Shown piece after piece: positions 33,623 to 42,250 of a stretch of 64,000 nt of DNA. The translations under genes and the position numbers were made by a program. Source of the stretch: Streptomyces aureocirculatus. Its GTDB lineage: Bacteria; Actinomycetota; Actinomycetes; Streptomycetales; Streptomycetaceae. Under the pieces are notes generated by a model. That model did no database searches. It was not told the origin of the DNA and was given only the letters and a program-made list of their open reading frames with translations. Where the stretch lies: NCBI RefSeq assembly GCF_000720475.1, contig NZ_JOAP01000002.1, positions 186,001 through 250,000 of the forward strand, given 5' to 3'. Position 1 is the stretch's first letter, and each line of letters starts with the position of its first letter.

Positions 33623-34286
33623 TCGTCCAGGGCGTGAGCAGGCGTTGCACGCCGAGCAGCAGCAGGTCGGCGAGGACGGCGACGAGCACGCACAGCACGG
33701 AGGCGGTGAGGACCTGGGCCTTGAAGTAGGTGTTCATGCCGGAGTAGATGAGGTTGCCGAGTCCACCGAAGCCGACGATCGCGCCGACGGTGGCCAGCGA
33801 GACGGCCGAGACGGTGGCGATGCGCAGGCCCGCCATGGCCGCGGGCAGGGCGAGCGGCAGCTCGACGGTCAGGAGCAGCCTGATCGGGCCGTAGCCCAAG
33901 CCGCGGGCGGCCTGCCGGGTCTCCTCGGGCACGGCGCGAAGGCCCGCGAGGATGTTGCGGACGAGCAGCGTCAGCGAGTACAGCACGAGGCCCGCGACGA
34001 CCAGCGTCGACGACAGGCCGTAGACCGGGAGCAGCAGCGAGTACATCGCGAGTGAGGGGATCGTGTACAGGACCGTGGTGAGGGCGAGGACGGGCCCCGC
34101 CGCGAGGCTCCAGCGGCGGGCGAGCACGGCGAGGGGCAGGGCGATCGCGAGGGCGAGGACCACGGAGAGCGCGGTCAGCTCCAGGTGTTGCAGCACGGCG
34201 TCGACGAGGATGTCGCGGCGGGTGCTCAGATATTTGCCGCAGATCCACTCGTTGCGCGCGAGGCAGTCGTCCGGAGGCGCGGTCAC
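33606..34286 (-). CDS. Osmoprotectant ABC permease (OpuCB/D type), first
   Basis: A 226-residue permease. The start is GTG 34286 (VTAPPDDCLARNEWICGKY), followed by spans beginning LTALSVVLALAIALPLAVLA and the loop RQAARGLGYGPIRLLLTVELPLALP. It and its neighbour form the channel for betaine/choline-type solutes. The frame continues upstream to 34424 but is low-complexity there. First gene of the minus-strand trio, divergent from the propeller lyase gene. Confidence 0.88.
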   Translation of the reverse strand: MTAPPDDCLARNEWICGKYLSTRRDILVDAVLQHLELTALSVVLALAIALPLAVLARRWSLAAGPVLALTTVLYTIPSLAMYSLLLPVYGLSSTLVVAGLVLYSLTLLVRNILAGLRAVPEETRQAARGLGYGPIRLLLTVELPLALPAAMAGLRIATVSAVSLATVGAIVGFGGLGNLIYSGMNTYFKAQVLTASVLCVLVAVLADLLLLGVQRLLTPWTRAARS

Positions 34287-34386
34287 CCGTCCATTCCAGC
34301 GGGCCCGGCGGGGGGCGGCACGCGGTGGTGGCCCGTACGGGGTCGCTTCCCCCGCCCGGACCCTCCGCCCGGCGGGGGCATGCCTC

Positions 34387-34474
34387 TGTCGCCGGGGCGC
34401 GCTCCCCTTGCCGCGGGGGCGCACTCCCCGTGTCGCCGGGGTGCAGGCCCCCTGTCGCCGGGGCGGGTGCCCGG
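34387..34474. repeat. Four 22-bp tandem repeats in the divergent leader
   Basis: Units starting at 34387, 34409, 34431 and 34453, each beginning TGTCGCCGGGG or a close variant, in exact 22-base phase. They occupy most of the space between the permease operon and the propeller lyase gene and end four bases before its likely ATG. Confidence 0.8.
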
Positions 34475-34477
34475 CCT

Positions 34478-35527
34478 ATGATCCGGTCCGGCCTCGTCCT
34501 GGGAGGACTGTTGACCGTCGGACCCGCGACCGCCGAGACCGTCTACGAGCCCGTCCCCTACTGGGCCAAGGTTCCGCACGGGGTGTGGCTGAAGGAGGCC
34601 ACCTCCGTCGCCGTCGACTCCGAGGACCGCGTCCACGTCTTCAACCGGGGCAACATGCCGGTCGTGGTCTTCGACCGTGACGGGCACCTCGTCGACATGT
34701 GGGGCAACGACACCCCGTTCGCGGGCACGGAACTGTTCGAGGACCCGTACGGGAACCTGACGCCCCGCTGGAAGGGCTGCCGTTTCCAGCGCGCCCACGC
34801 CATCACCGTCGACCACGAGGACCACCTCTGGCTCGTGGACGACATCGGCAACCGCGTCACCAAGACCGACCGCCAGGGGAACACCCTCCTCACGCTCGGC
34901 ACCGGCCGCCCGTCCGGCTTCCAGAGCGGCGAACCCTTCAACCGCCCCACCGACGTGGCGATATCACCCCGCACCGGCGATGTCTTCGTGACCGACGGCT
35001 ACGGCAACTCCCGCGTCCACCGCTACGACGCCGAGGGCCGGCGCCTCGGGTCCTGGGGCGAACCGGGCAGCGCCGAGGGCCGGTTCAGCCTGCCGCACGG
35101 CATCGCGCTGTTCGGCGACGACGCGGTGATCGTCTGCGACCGCGAGAACCACCGGGTGCAGGTGTTCTCCCTGGACGGCGCCTTCCGCACGTCCTGGCAC
35201 GTCCACAAGGCCGTCGCCGTGTGCGCGGGCCGCGGTGCGGACACCAACGTGTACGTCGCCGAACAGGGGCCGCCGCCGGTGCAGTACGGCGTGCCGGGCC
35301 TCGGCCACAAGATCCAGATCTATGACCTCACGGGCCGCCGTGTCACCGGGTTCGGCGCCGACCTGCCGGGCGAGGAGCCGGACCGGTTCAACTGGCTGCA
35401 CAGCGTCGCCGTCGACTCCGAGGGCAGTGTCTACGCCGCCGAGGTCTCCTACGTCGAGGTCGGCAGCAAGCTGACGCCGCCGCGCGAGCTGGTGAGCCTG
35501 CGCAAGTGGCGCCGCGTGCGGGGCTGA
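34478..35527 (+). CDS. NHL-repeat propeller, peptidyl-alpha-hydroxyglycine amidating-lyase-like
   Basis: A protein of about 349 residues made of NHL blades: EATSVAVDSEDRVHVFNRGN, RAHAITVDHEDHLWLVDDIG, GDVFVTDGYGNSRVHRYD and SLPHGIALFGDDAVIVCDRE. This pattern is that of the lyase half of peptidylglycine amidating enzymes, common as an uncharacterized family in bacteria. Two starts compete: ATG 34478, which would add a short hydrophobic leader, and TTG 34511, which follows GGGAGGA closely. The stop codon is within a repeat array. No partner monooxygenase is nearby, so amidation of peptides is not implied. Confidence 0.78.
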   Translation: MIRSGLVLGGLLTVGPATAETVYEPVPYWAKVPHGVWLKEATSVAVDSEDRVHVFNRGNMPVVVFDRDGHLVDMWGNDTPFAGTELFEDPYGNLTPRWKGCRFQRAHAITVDHEDHLWLVDDIGNRVTKTDRQGNTLLTLGTGRPSGFQSGEPFNRPTDVAISPRTGDVFVTDGYGNSRVHRYDAEGRRLGSWGEPGSAEGRFSLPHGIALFGDDAVIVCDRENHRVQVFSLDGAFRTSWHVHKAVAVCAGRGADTNVYVAEQGPPPVQYGVPGLGHKIQIYDLTGRRVTGFGADLPGEEPDRFNWLHSVAVDSEGSVYAAEVSYVEVGSKLTPPRELVSLRKWRRVRG

Positions 35528-35600
35528 GGCGTGGCGCAGCGTGGGGCTGACGCAGGGCGCCGCGTGCGGAGCTGACGCAGGGCGCCGCCTGCGGGGCTGA
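35508..35600. repeat. 25-bp repeats derived from the propeller gene's 3' end
   Basis: The gene ends GGCGCCGCGTGCGGGGCTGA. Downstream come a shortened copy, then GGCGCCGCGTGCGGAGCTGA and GGCGCCGCCTGCGGGGCTGA at about 25-base spacing, each keeping the CTGA of the stop. Confidence 0.8.
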
Positions 35601-35656
35601 CGTACGCAGCCGATCCCCGTGACGTTCAGCCGTCCCCCCTGTCCGCAAAAGCGACG

Positions 35657-35681
35657 CAAGCCTTGCGCTAATCTTGCACGC
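35657..35681 (+). promoter_or_regulatory. Candidate operator just before the LacI-type gene
   Basis: GCAAG-C-CTTGC, a perfect palindrome, is followed by CTTGCGC and CTTGCA direct repeats and ends at the start codon. MalR-type regulators of Streptomyces bind CTTGCA-containing repeats, so autoregulation is likely. Confidence 0.5.
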
Positions 35682-36692
35682 ATGACGCGACGACTTGCTC
35701 AAGTGGCCAAGAAGGTCGGGGTCAGCGAGGCCACGGTCAGCCGGGTGCTCAACAACAAGCCCGGCGTCTCGGAGGCCACCCGGCAGGCGGTCCTGTCCGC
35801 CCTCGACGTGCTCGGCTACGAGCGGCCCACCCAGTTGCGCGGGGAGCGCGCCCGCCTGGTGGGCCTCGTCCTGCCGGAGCTACAGAACCCGATCTTCCCC
35901 GCGTTCGCCGAGGTCATCGGCGGCTCCCTCGCCCAGCAGGGCCTCACCCCCGTGTTGTGCACGCAGACGAAGGGCGGTGTCTCCGAGGCGGACTACGTGG
36001 ACCTGCTGCTCCAGCAGCAGGTGTCGGGCGTGGTCTTCGCCGGCGGCCTCTACGCCCAGGCCGACGCGCCCCACCACCACTACAAGCAGCTCGCCGCGCG
36101 CAACATCCCGGTGGTCCTGGTGAACGCGGCCATCGAGGACCTCGGCTTCCCCGCGGTCTCGTGCGACGACACCGTGGCCGTCGAGCAGGCCTGGCGCCAT
36201 CTCGTCTCGCTCGGCCACGAACGCATCGGCCTGGTGCTCGGCCCCGCCGACCACATGCCCTCGCAGCGCAAGCTGGCCGCGGCCCGCGCCCTCACCGAGG
36301 CGGCGGGCGGGCGGCTCGCGGAGGAGCGCGTCGCGCGGGCGATGTTCTCCCTGGAGGGCGGCCAGGCCGCGGCGAACAGGCTCATCGAGTCCGGGGTCAC
36401 GGGCATCGTCTGCGCCAGCGACCCGCTCGCGCTCGGCGCCGTCCGCGCGGCCCGCAGGCGCGGCCTCGACGTACCGCGGGACGTGTCGGTGGTCGGCTTC
36501 GACGACTCGGCGTTCATGAACTGCACCGAGCCGCCGCTGACCACGGTCCGCCAGCCCATCGAGGCGATGGGCCGGGCCGCGGTGGAGCTGCTTTCGCTGG
36601 GGATCGCGGGCAGTTCCGTACCGCCGGAGGAATTGCTCTTCGAGCCGGAACTGGTGGTGCGCGGCTCGACGGCTCAGGCGGTGCGCCCCTAG
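35682..36692 (+). CDS. LacI-family regulator (MalR/AglR-like)
   Basis: A 336-residue repressor. The helix-turn-helix RRLAQVAKKVGVSEATVSRV is followed by LNNKPGVSEATRQ and the hinge; the periplasmic-binding-like sensor ends with VPRDVSVVGFDDSAFMNCTE and PELVVRGST, closely resembling Streptomyces MalR. ATG 35682 is chosen from the family start. It precedes an alpha-glucoside ABC importer and alpha-glucosidase, which it should control; a terminator separates the transcripts. Confidence 0.92.
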   Translation: MTRRLAQVAKKVGVSEATVSRVLNNKPGVSEATRQAVLSALDVLGYERPTQLRGERARLVGLVLPELQNPIFPAFAEVIGGSLAQQGLTPVLCTQTKGGVSEADYVDLLLQQQVSGVVFAGGLYAQADAPHHHYKQLAARNIPVVLVNAAIEDLGFPAVSCDDTVAVEQAWRHLVSLGHERIGLVLGPADHMPSQRKLAAARALTEAAGGRLAEERVARAMFSLEGGQAAANRLIESGVTGIVCASDPLALGAVRAARRRGLDVPRDVSVVGFDDSAFMNCTEPPLTTVRQPIEAMGRAAVELLSLGIAGSSVPPEELLFEPELVVRGSTAQAVRP

Positions 36693-36698
36693 GGACTA

Positions 36699-36715
36699 GC
36701 GGCTTCGGAAGCCGC
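36699..36715 (+). terminator. Terminator hairpin after the LacI-type gene
   Basis: GCGGCT-TCGGA-AGCCGC, a 6-bp perfect stem, begins seven bases after the regulator stop. No T-run follows, which is usual in these genomes. Confidence 0.6.
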
Positions 36716-36810
36716 CTGGCCGCACGCAGGAGCTTTCCCCGCGCGCGTCTCGGCATGTCATCGCCGAGCGATGTCTCGTCGTGCACTGCCTCTCCACTGT
36801 CAAATAATTA

Positions 36811-36830
36811 CGAGTTCTGCTCGATATATT
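36811..36830 (+). promoter_or_regulatory. Promoter/operator region of the alpha-glucoside operon
   Basis: In an unusually AT-rich stretch, CGAG-TTCTG-CTCG (36811-36823) is followed at once by a -10-like TATATT (36825-36830), about 130 bases before the binding-protein start. The inverted repeat is a candidate LacI-type operator; no clear -35 is seen. Confidence 0.4.
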
Positions 36831-36959
36831 GCGCTCCTGTGTGCGCGGTGCTTGAGTGAGCGCCGCCGCACAGCGCACCGCTGTGGGCTCCCCGCTCCCG
36901 CTGCCCAGTCCGCGCGCCCGCCCGCACGGGTGGTGGCGCCGCCCAAAAGGGGTCCACCG

Positions 36960-38378
36960 ATGACACGCTCCGGGACACGCCGTCCCCGCACCCACCGACG
37001 TCACACGGCGGCACTCGCTTCCGCGCTCGCCCTCGCCACCCTCGCCGCCTGCGGCACCAGCAGCAGTGACGACGGCTCAGGCGGCGGCGACGCCGTGGAC
37101 ACGGCTCAGGCGGCCGCACCCCTCGACCCGAAGACCAAGGTCACGCTGACCATCGACTGCATGCCGCCGGCCACCGAGAAGGCCGAGCTCAAGCAGTGGA
37201 AGGAAGACGTCGAGAAGTTCAACGAGAAGTATCCGAACGTCACGATCGAGGGCAAGCAGACCGACCCCTGTCTGGAGCCGCCCCGGTTCACGGCGATGCT
37301 CAAGGCCGAGTCGCAGCCGGACGTCTTCTACACCTACTTCACCGACCTCCAGCAGGTGCTCGACAACGACGGCGCCACCGACATCAGCGCGTACGTCAAC
37401 GACAGGACGGTGCCCGCGCTCAAGGACATGGACCCCGACGTCCTGGACGTCCTGAAGCAGGACGGCAAGCTCTACGGCCTGCCCTACAGCAACTACACGA
37501 TGGGCCTCCTGATCAACCGCCCGCTGTTCGAGAAGGCCGGTCTCGACCCCGACAAGCCGCCCACCACCTGGCCCCAGGTGCGCGCGGCGGCGAAGAGGAT
37601 CGCGGCGCTCGGCGACGGCACCGCCGGGTTCGGCGAGTACAGCGCGGGCAACAACGGCGGCTGGCACTTCACCGCCACCACCTACGGCCTCGGCGGCGAC
37701 ATCGTCGACGAGGGCGGCAGCAAGGCCGCGTTCGACGACGCCACCGGCAAGCGCATCCTCGACAACCTCAAGGCGATGCGCTGGGACGACGACAGCATGG
37801 GCAAGACCCAGCTCCTGAAGTGGGGCGACCTGCAGAAGCAGATGGCGTCGGGCAAGCTCGGCATGTTCCTCGCCGCGCCCGACGACATCACGTACATGGT
37901 GCAGAACCTCGGCGCGAAGTACGAGGACTACGGCATGGCCCCGATCCCCGGGCAGCGGGCCACGCTCTTCGGCGGCAACGACTACATGATCAAGAAGGGC
38001 ATCTCGCCCGACAAGGTCAAGGCCGCGATCGCCTGGATCAACTTCAAGTTCCTCACCCCCGGCAAGGGTCAGTTCGACTGGGCCCGCACCAAGGCGGACG
38101 GCCTGCCCGTCGGCCTGCCCCAGCCCAACTTCTGGACCGGCGCCACCAAGACGGCCCACGACAGGGCGCGCGCCGCCAACTCGACCATGCCCGTCGCGAA
38201 CTTCAAGGCCTTCACCGACAATCGCGTCCAGGGCAAGCCCGAGCCGCCCAAGGCGCAGGAGATCTACAAGGTCCTCGACACCGTCATGTCGGCCGTCCTC
38301 ACCAACAAGAACGCCGACACCGGCCAACTGCTCGACACCGCCGAGCGGCAGGTCGACCAGATCCTGGCGAACCAGTAG
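36960..38378 (+). CDS. Sugar ABC transporter substrate-binding lipoprotein (CUT1)
   Basis: A 472-residue lipoprotein with an Arg-rich leader, hydrophobic core and lipobox ATLAAC. The mature protein is an SBP family 1 member (EKFNEKYPNVTIEGKQTDPC, GKLYGLPYSNYTMGLLINRP, KLGMFLAAPDDITYM). It should bind an alpha-glucoside or other oligosaccharide. ATG 36960 follows AAGGGG. First structural gene of the operon; the permease follows after eight bases. Confidence 0.92.
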   Translation: MTRSGTRRPRTHRRHTAALASALALATLAACGTSSSDDGSGGGDAVDTAQAAAPLDPKTKVTLTIDCMPPATEKAELKQWKEDVEKFNEKYPNVTIEGKQTDPCLEPPRFTAMLKAESQPDVFYTYFTDLQQVLDNDGATDISAYVNDRTVPALKDMDPDVLDVLKQDGKLYGLPYSNYTMGLLINRPLFEKAGLDPDKPPTTWPQVRAAAKRIAALGDGTAGFGEYSAGNNGGWHFTATTYGLGGDIVDEGGSKAAFDDATGKRILDNLKAMRWDDDSMGKTQLLKWGDLQKQMASGKLGMFLAAPDDITYMVQNLGAKYEDYGMAPIPGQRATLFGGNDYMIKKGISPDKVKAAIAWINFKFLTPGKGQFDWARTKADGLPVGLPQPNFWTGATKTAHDRARAANSTMPVANFKAFTDNRVQGKPEPPKAQEIYKVLDTVMSAVLTNKNADTGQLLDTAERQVDQILANQ

Positions 38379-38386
38379 GGGGCACC

Positions 38387-39343
38387 GTGTCGGCCCCCAC
38401 CCTGTCGAAGCGGCAGCCGCCACCCCCCGCCCCGGACGCCGGCGCGCCGCGCATCCCGCGGGACCGTGCCGCCTTCCGGCAGGCACTCAAGCGCAACCTC
38501 ACCGCCCACGGCTTCCTGATCGGCGCCGTGCTCTGCTTCTCCCTCTTCTCCTGGTACCCGATGGTCAGGGAGTTCTTCCTGGCCTTCGAGAAGCGCGAGA
38601 ACGGCCGGACCGTCTGGGCCGGTTGGTCGAATTTCACGTACATCTTCAACGACCCCGCGTTCTGGCAGGCCTGGCGCAACACCCTGCTGTTCACCGGGCT
38701 CGCGCTGCTCCTCGGCTTCGTCGTGCCGTTCGTGGTGGCCCTGGTCCTCAACGAGTTCCGGCACGGCAGGGGCTATCTGCGGCTCCTGGTGTATCTGCCG
38801 GTGATGCTGCCGCCGGTCGCGTCGGTGCTGCTCTTCAAGTACTTCTACGACCCCGGGTACGGCCTGTTCAACCGCGCGCTCGGCGCGGTGGGCCTGCCGG
38901 AGCAGCAGTGGCTTCAGTCCACCGACACCGCGATGCTGTCCGTGGTGATCGCCGCGACCTGGATGAACATGGGCGGCGCGACCCTGATCTATCTGGCCGC
39001 GCTCCAGGGCATCCCCGGTGAGCTGTACGAGGCCGCCGAACTCGACGGCGCGGGGATCCTCCGCAAGATCTGGCACGTCACCGTCCCGCAGACCCGGCTC
39101 GTGCTCTCGCTGATGCTGCTCATGCAGATCATCGCGACGATGCAGGTCTTCGTGGAGCCGTTCCTGCTCACCGGCGGCGCGGGCCCCGAGGGCGCGACCC
39201 TGACCGTCGTCCAGCTCATCTACCAGTACGCGTTCACCTTCAACAACTACGGCAGCGCGGCCGCGCTCGGCCTGGTGCTGCTCGTCCTGCTCGCCGGGTT
39301 CTCGGCGGCGTACGTCCGGCTCAGCCGCGCGAGCGAGGAGTGA
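38387..39343 (+). CDS. Sugar ABC transporter permease (MalF/UgpA type)
   Basis: A 318-residue permease from GTG 38387, with six membrane spans and the EAA loop ELYEAAELDGAGILRKIWHV followed by TVPQTRLVLSL. It forms the channel with the following permease. No ATPase gene is present in the operon; in Streptomyces the shared ATPase MsiK, encoded elsewhere, serves such importers. Confidence 0.92.
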   Translation: MSAPTLSKRQPPPPAPDAGAPRIPRDRAAFRQALKRNLTAHGFLIGAVLCFSLFSWYPMVREFFLAFEKRENGRTVWAGWSNFTYIFNDPAFWQAWRNTLLFTGLALLLGFVVPFVVALVLNEFRHGRGYLRLLVYLPVMLPPVASVLLFKYFYDPGYGLFNRALGAVGLPEQQWLQSTDTAMLSVVIAATWMNMGGATLIYLAALQGIPGELYEAAELDGAGILRKIWHVTVPQTRLVLSLMLLMQIIATMQVFVEPFLLTGGAGPEGATLTVVQLIYQYAFTFNNYGSAAALGLVLLVLLAGFSAAYVRLSRASEE

Positions 39344-39354
39344 GGGAGCCCCCG

Positions 39355-40230
39355 ATGACGACGCGCACACTGATCTCCCCCGCCCAGCTCGCCCGGCCGC
39401 GCGGCAAGTTCCTGTACTGGAGCGCCTTCGCCCTGGTCCTTGCGGTCTTCACCCTGGTCTTCGTCGGACCGCTCTACTGGATGGTCACCAGCGGCCTCAA
39501 GTCGCCCCAGGAGTTCGCGCGGACCCCGCCCACGCTGGTCCCCGAGAACGCCCACCCCGGCAACTACGCCGACGCCTGGGGCGTGCTCGACCTCGCCAAG
39601 CTCCTCGGCAACACCCTGTACTACGCGCTCGGGGCGCTCGCCTTCCAGTTGGTCCTCGACGTGGCCGCCGCCTACTCCCTGTCGAAGCTGCGGCCCGCCC
39701 TCGGCAAGCTGATCCTCGGCGCGATGCTGCTGACCCTCATGATCCCGGCGGCCGTCCTCGTCGTACCGCAGTACCTGACGGTTCTCGACGTGCCGATCAT
39801 CGAGCGGAACCTCGTCAACTCGCCCTGGGCGATCTGGCTCCCCTCGGTCACCAATGCCTTCAACATCTTTCTGCTCAAGCGGTTCTTCGACTCGATCCCG
39901 CGCGAACTGCTCGACGCCGCCGCCATCGACGGGGCCTCGCCGCTGCGCACCCTGCGCTCGGTGGTCCTGCCGATCTCCCGGCCGATCCTCGGCGTCGTGT
40001 CGATCTTCGCGGTGGTCGGGGTGTGGAAGGACTTCCTCTGGCCCATGCTCACCCTGCCCGACCCGGGCAAGCAGACCATCAACGTCGGGATCTACTCGCT
40101 CGCCGCGAGCGTCACCGAGAACTGGCTGCTTGCCGCCCTCGTCATCGCATCCCTGCCGACCCTGGCGATCTTCCTGGTCTGCCAGCGCCACATCATGAGC
40201 GGCCTCACGGCGGGCAGCCTCAAGGGCTGA
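39355..40230 (+). CDS. Sugar ABC transporter permease (MalG/UgpE type)
   Basis: A 291-residue permease with six spans and the EAA loop ELLDAAAIDGASPLRTLRSV ahead of VLPISRPILGV. ATG 39355 is preceded by GAGGGAG, 12 bases after the previous stop. It pairs with the MalF-type permease. Confidence 0.92.
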   Translation: MTTRTLISPAQLARPRGKFLYWSAFALVLAVFTLVFVGPLYWMVTSGLKSPQEFARTPPTLVPENAHPGNYADAWGVLDLAKLLGNTLYYALGALAFQLVLDVAAAYSLSKLRPALGKLILGAMLLTLMIPAAVLVVPQYLTVLDVPIIERNLVNSPWAIWLPSVTNAFNIFLLKRFFDSIPRELLDAAAIDGASPLRTLRSVVLPISRPILGVVSIFAVVGVWKDFLWPMLTLPDPGKQTINVGIYSLAASVTENWLLAALVIASLPTLAIFLVCQRHIMSGLTAGSLKG

Positions 40231-40291
40231 CGTCGCCGACGCCATCGACGGACTCCGCCCGGCACTACAGCACCCGAAAGGACCTCTCACC

Positions 40292-41905
40292 GTGGCAGTC
40301 ACGCGACCGACCACCCCCGGCTCCGACTGGTGGCGCTCCGCCGTCATCTACCAGGTGTACGTACGCAGCTTCGCCGACGGCGACGGCGACGGCACCGGAG
40401 ATCTGGCGGGGGTGCGCGCCAAGCTGCCGTATCTGGCCGAACTCGGCGTCGACGCCCTGTGGTTCAACCCCTGGTACCTCTCGCCGATGGTCGACGGCGG
40501 CTACGACGTGGCCGACTACCGCGTGCTCGACCCCGCGTTCGGCACCGTCGCCGAGGCCGAGAAGCTCATCGCGGAGGCCCGCGCGCTCGGGCTTCGCACC
40601 ATCGTCGACATCGTCCCGAACCACGTCTCCGACCAGCACGTCTGGTTCCGGGCGGCGCTCGCCGCGGGCCCCGGGAGCCCCGAGCGCGAGCTGTTCCACT
40701 TCCGGCCGGGTCGCGGTGCGGACGGTGAACTGCCTCCCAACGACTGGCCCTCGCAGTTCGCCGCGTCCGCCTCCACCTGGACCCGGGTGCCGGACGGCGA
40801 GTGGTACCTGCACCTGTTCGCGCCCGAGCAGCCCGACCTCAACTGGGCGCACCCCGCGGTCCGCCAGGAGCACGAGGACGTGCTGCGGTACTGGCTCGAT
40901 CGCGGGGTCGCGGGCGTACGCGTCGATTCCGCGGCCCTGCCCGCCAAGGATCCCGCGCTGCCTGACTTCGTCGAGGGCCGCGACCCCCATCCCTTCCTCG
41001 ACCGGGACGAGCTGCACGACATCTACCGCTCCTGGCGGGCCGTCGCGGACGAGTACGGCGCGATCTTCGTGGGCGAGGTGTGGCTGCCGGACTCCGAGCG
41101 CTTCGCCCGCTATCTGCGCCCCGACGAGTTGCACACCGCCTTCAACCTGTCCTTCCTGAGCTGCCCCTGGGACGCGGCCGGGCTGCGGACGTCCGTCGAG
41201 GAGACCCTCGCCGAGCACGCCCCGGTCGGCGCGCCCGCGACCTGGGTCCTGTGCAATCACGACGTCACCCGCACGGTCACCCGCTACGGCCGCGCCGACA
41301 CCGGCTTCGACTTCGCGGCGAAGGCCTTCGGCACCCCCACCGACCTGGCGCTCGGCACCCGCAGGGCCCGCGCGGCGGCGCTGCTCTCGCTGGCCCTGCC
41401 GGGTTCGGTGTACGTCTACCAGGGCGAGGAGCTCGGCCTGCCGGAGCACGAGGTGCCGGTGGGCCGGATCCAGGACCCGATGCACTTCCGCTCCGGCGGC
41501 AGTGATCCGGGCCGCGACGGCTGCCGCGTTCCGCTGCCGTGGACGGCGGACGCACCGTACGCGGGCTTCGGTTCGGCGGTGGAGCCATGGCTTCCGCAGC
41601 CCGCCGACTGGTCCGCGTACGCGGCCGACCGGCAGTCCGCCGACGCCTCGTCGATGCTCGCCCTGTACCGAGAGGCGCTGCGGATCCGGCGGTCCGTGCC
41701 CGGCTTCGGTGACGGGCCGCTGACGTGGCTGCCCGCGCCCGACGGTGTGCTGTCGTTCGCCCGCGCCGACGGCCTCCTCTGCGTGGTCAATCTCGCTGCC
41801 GCGCCCTGTGCGCTGCCCGCCCGCACGAGCCTCCTGCTGGCCAGCGGTCCCCTGGACGACGAGGGGCAACTGCCGCGGGACACGGCGGTCTGGCTCCGGG
41901 TCTGA
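40292..41905 (+). CDS. GH13 alpha-glucosidase
   Basis: A 537-residue intracellular (no signal peptide) glycoside hydrolase. Family 13 regions are complete: region I DIVPNHVS, region II GVRVDSAA with the nucleophile Asp, region III FVGEVWLP with the acid Glu, and region IV LCNHDVTRT. It resembles actinobacterial AglA-type enzymes that split maltose, trehalose-like or sucrose-like alpha-glucosides after uptake. GTG 40292 has GAAAGGAC upstream. Last gene of the operon, 61 bases after the permease. Confidence 0.92.
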   Translation: MAVTRPTTPGSDWWRSAVIYQVYVRSFADGDGDGTGDLAGVRAKLPYLAELGVDALWFNPWYLSPMVDGGYDVADYRVLDPAFGTVAEAEKLIAEARALGLRTIVDIVPNHVSDQHVWFRAALAAGPGSPERELFHFRPGRGADGELPPNDWPSQFAASASTWTRVPDGEWYLHLFAPEQPDLNWAHPAVRQEHEDVLRYWLDRGVAGVRVDSAALPAKDPALPDFVEGRDPHPFLDRDELHDIYRSWRAVADEYGAIFVGEVWLPDSERFARYLRPDELHTAFNLSFLSCPWDAAGLRTSVEETLAEHAPVGAPATWVLCNHDVTRTVTRYGRADTGFDFAAKAFGTPTDLALGTRRARAAALLSLALPGSVYVYQGEELGLPEHEVPVGRIQDPMHFRSGGSDPGRDGCRVPLPWTADAPYAGFGSAVEPWLPQPADWSAYAADRQSADASSMLALYREALRIRRSVPGFGDGPLTWLPAPDGVLSFARADGLLCVVNLAAAPCALPARTSLLLASGPLDDEGQLPRDTAVWLRV

Positions 41906-42250
41906 CCGCCCTGGCCCGGGTCCTGGCCGTCGTGCGCTACTCCCGCTTCATCGACCAGTCGAGCGCCCGCACCGGCGAGGTGGCTGGGCAACCCCCTGGT
42001 GCGCACGGGCGCGATGAACTCTGCCCCTACCCACCGAACTCGGGCACCTTCACGCTCACCGACGGCGGCGGCAACCCCGCTCCCCCGTCCGCGGCCTGGG
42101 CCGCCAGAACCCGGACCCTCTCCGTCCAGGGCAGCCCCGACGGAGCTGGGCGAGTTGCTCGCGGCGCAGTCCGCGCGCCCTGCGCCGCCGCCCTTCGCGG
42201 TGTACGGCGCGAACGAACTGCCCTCGGAGCGGTTCGAGGCGGCGGCGTGC
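41906..42250. other. Intergenic region with a possible decayed gene fragment
   Basis: About 345 bases between convergent genes. In one plus frame, ELGELLAAQSARPAPPPFAV and the next 17 residues look like real protein (42140-42245), and another frame just before it reads GTFTLTDGGGNPAPPSA, suggesting a frameshifted remnant. I do not recognize the family. No terminator is evident. Confidence 0.3.

Noticed and set aside
36960..41905. Missing ATPase in the sugar importer as a sign of gene loss
   Set aside because: Streptomyces CUT1 importers normally rely on the shared ATPase MsiK encoded elsewhere.
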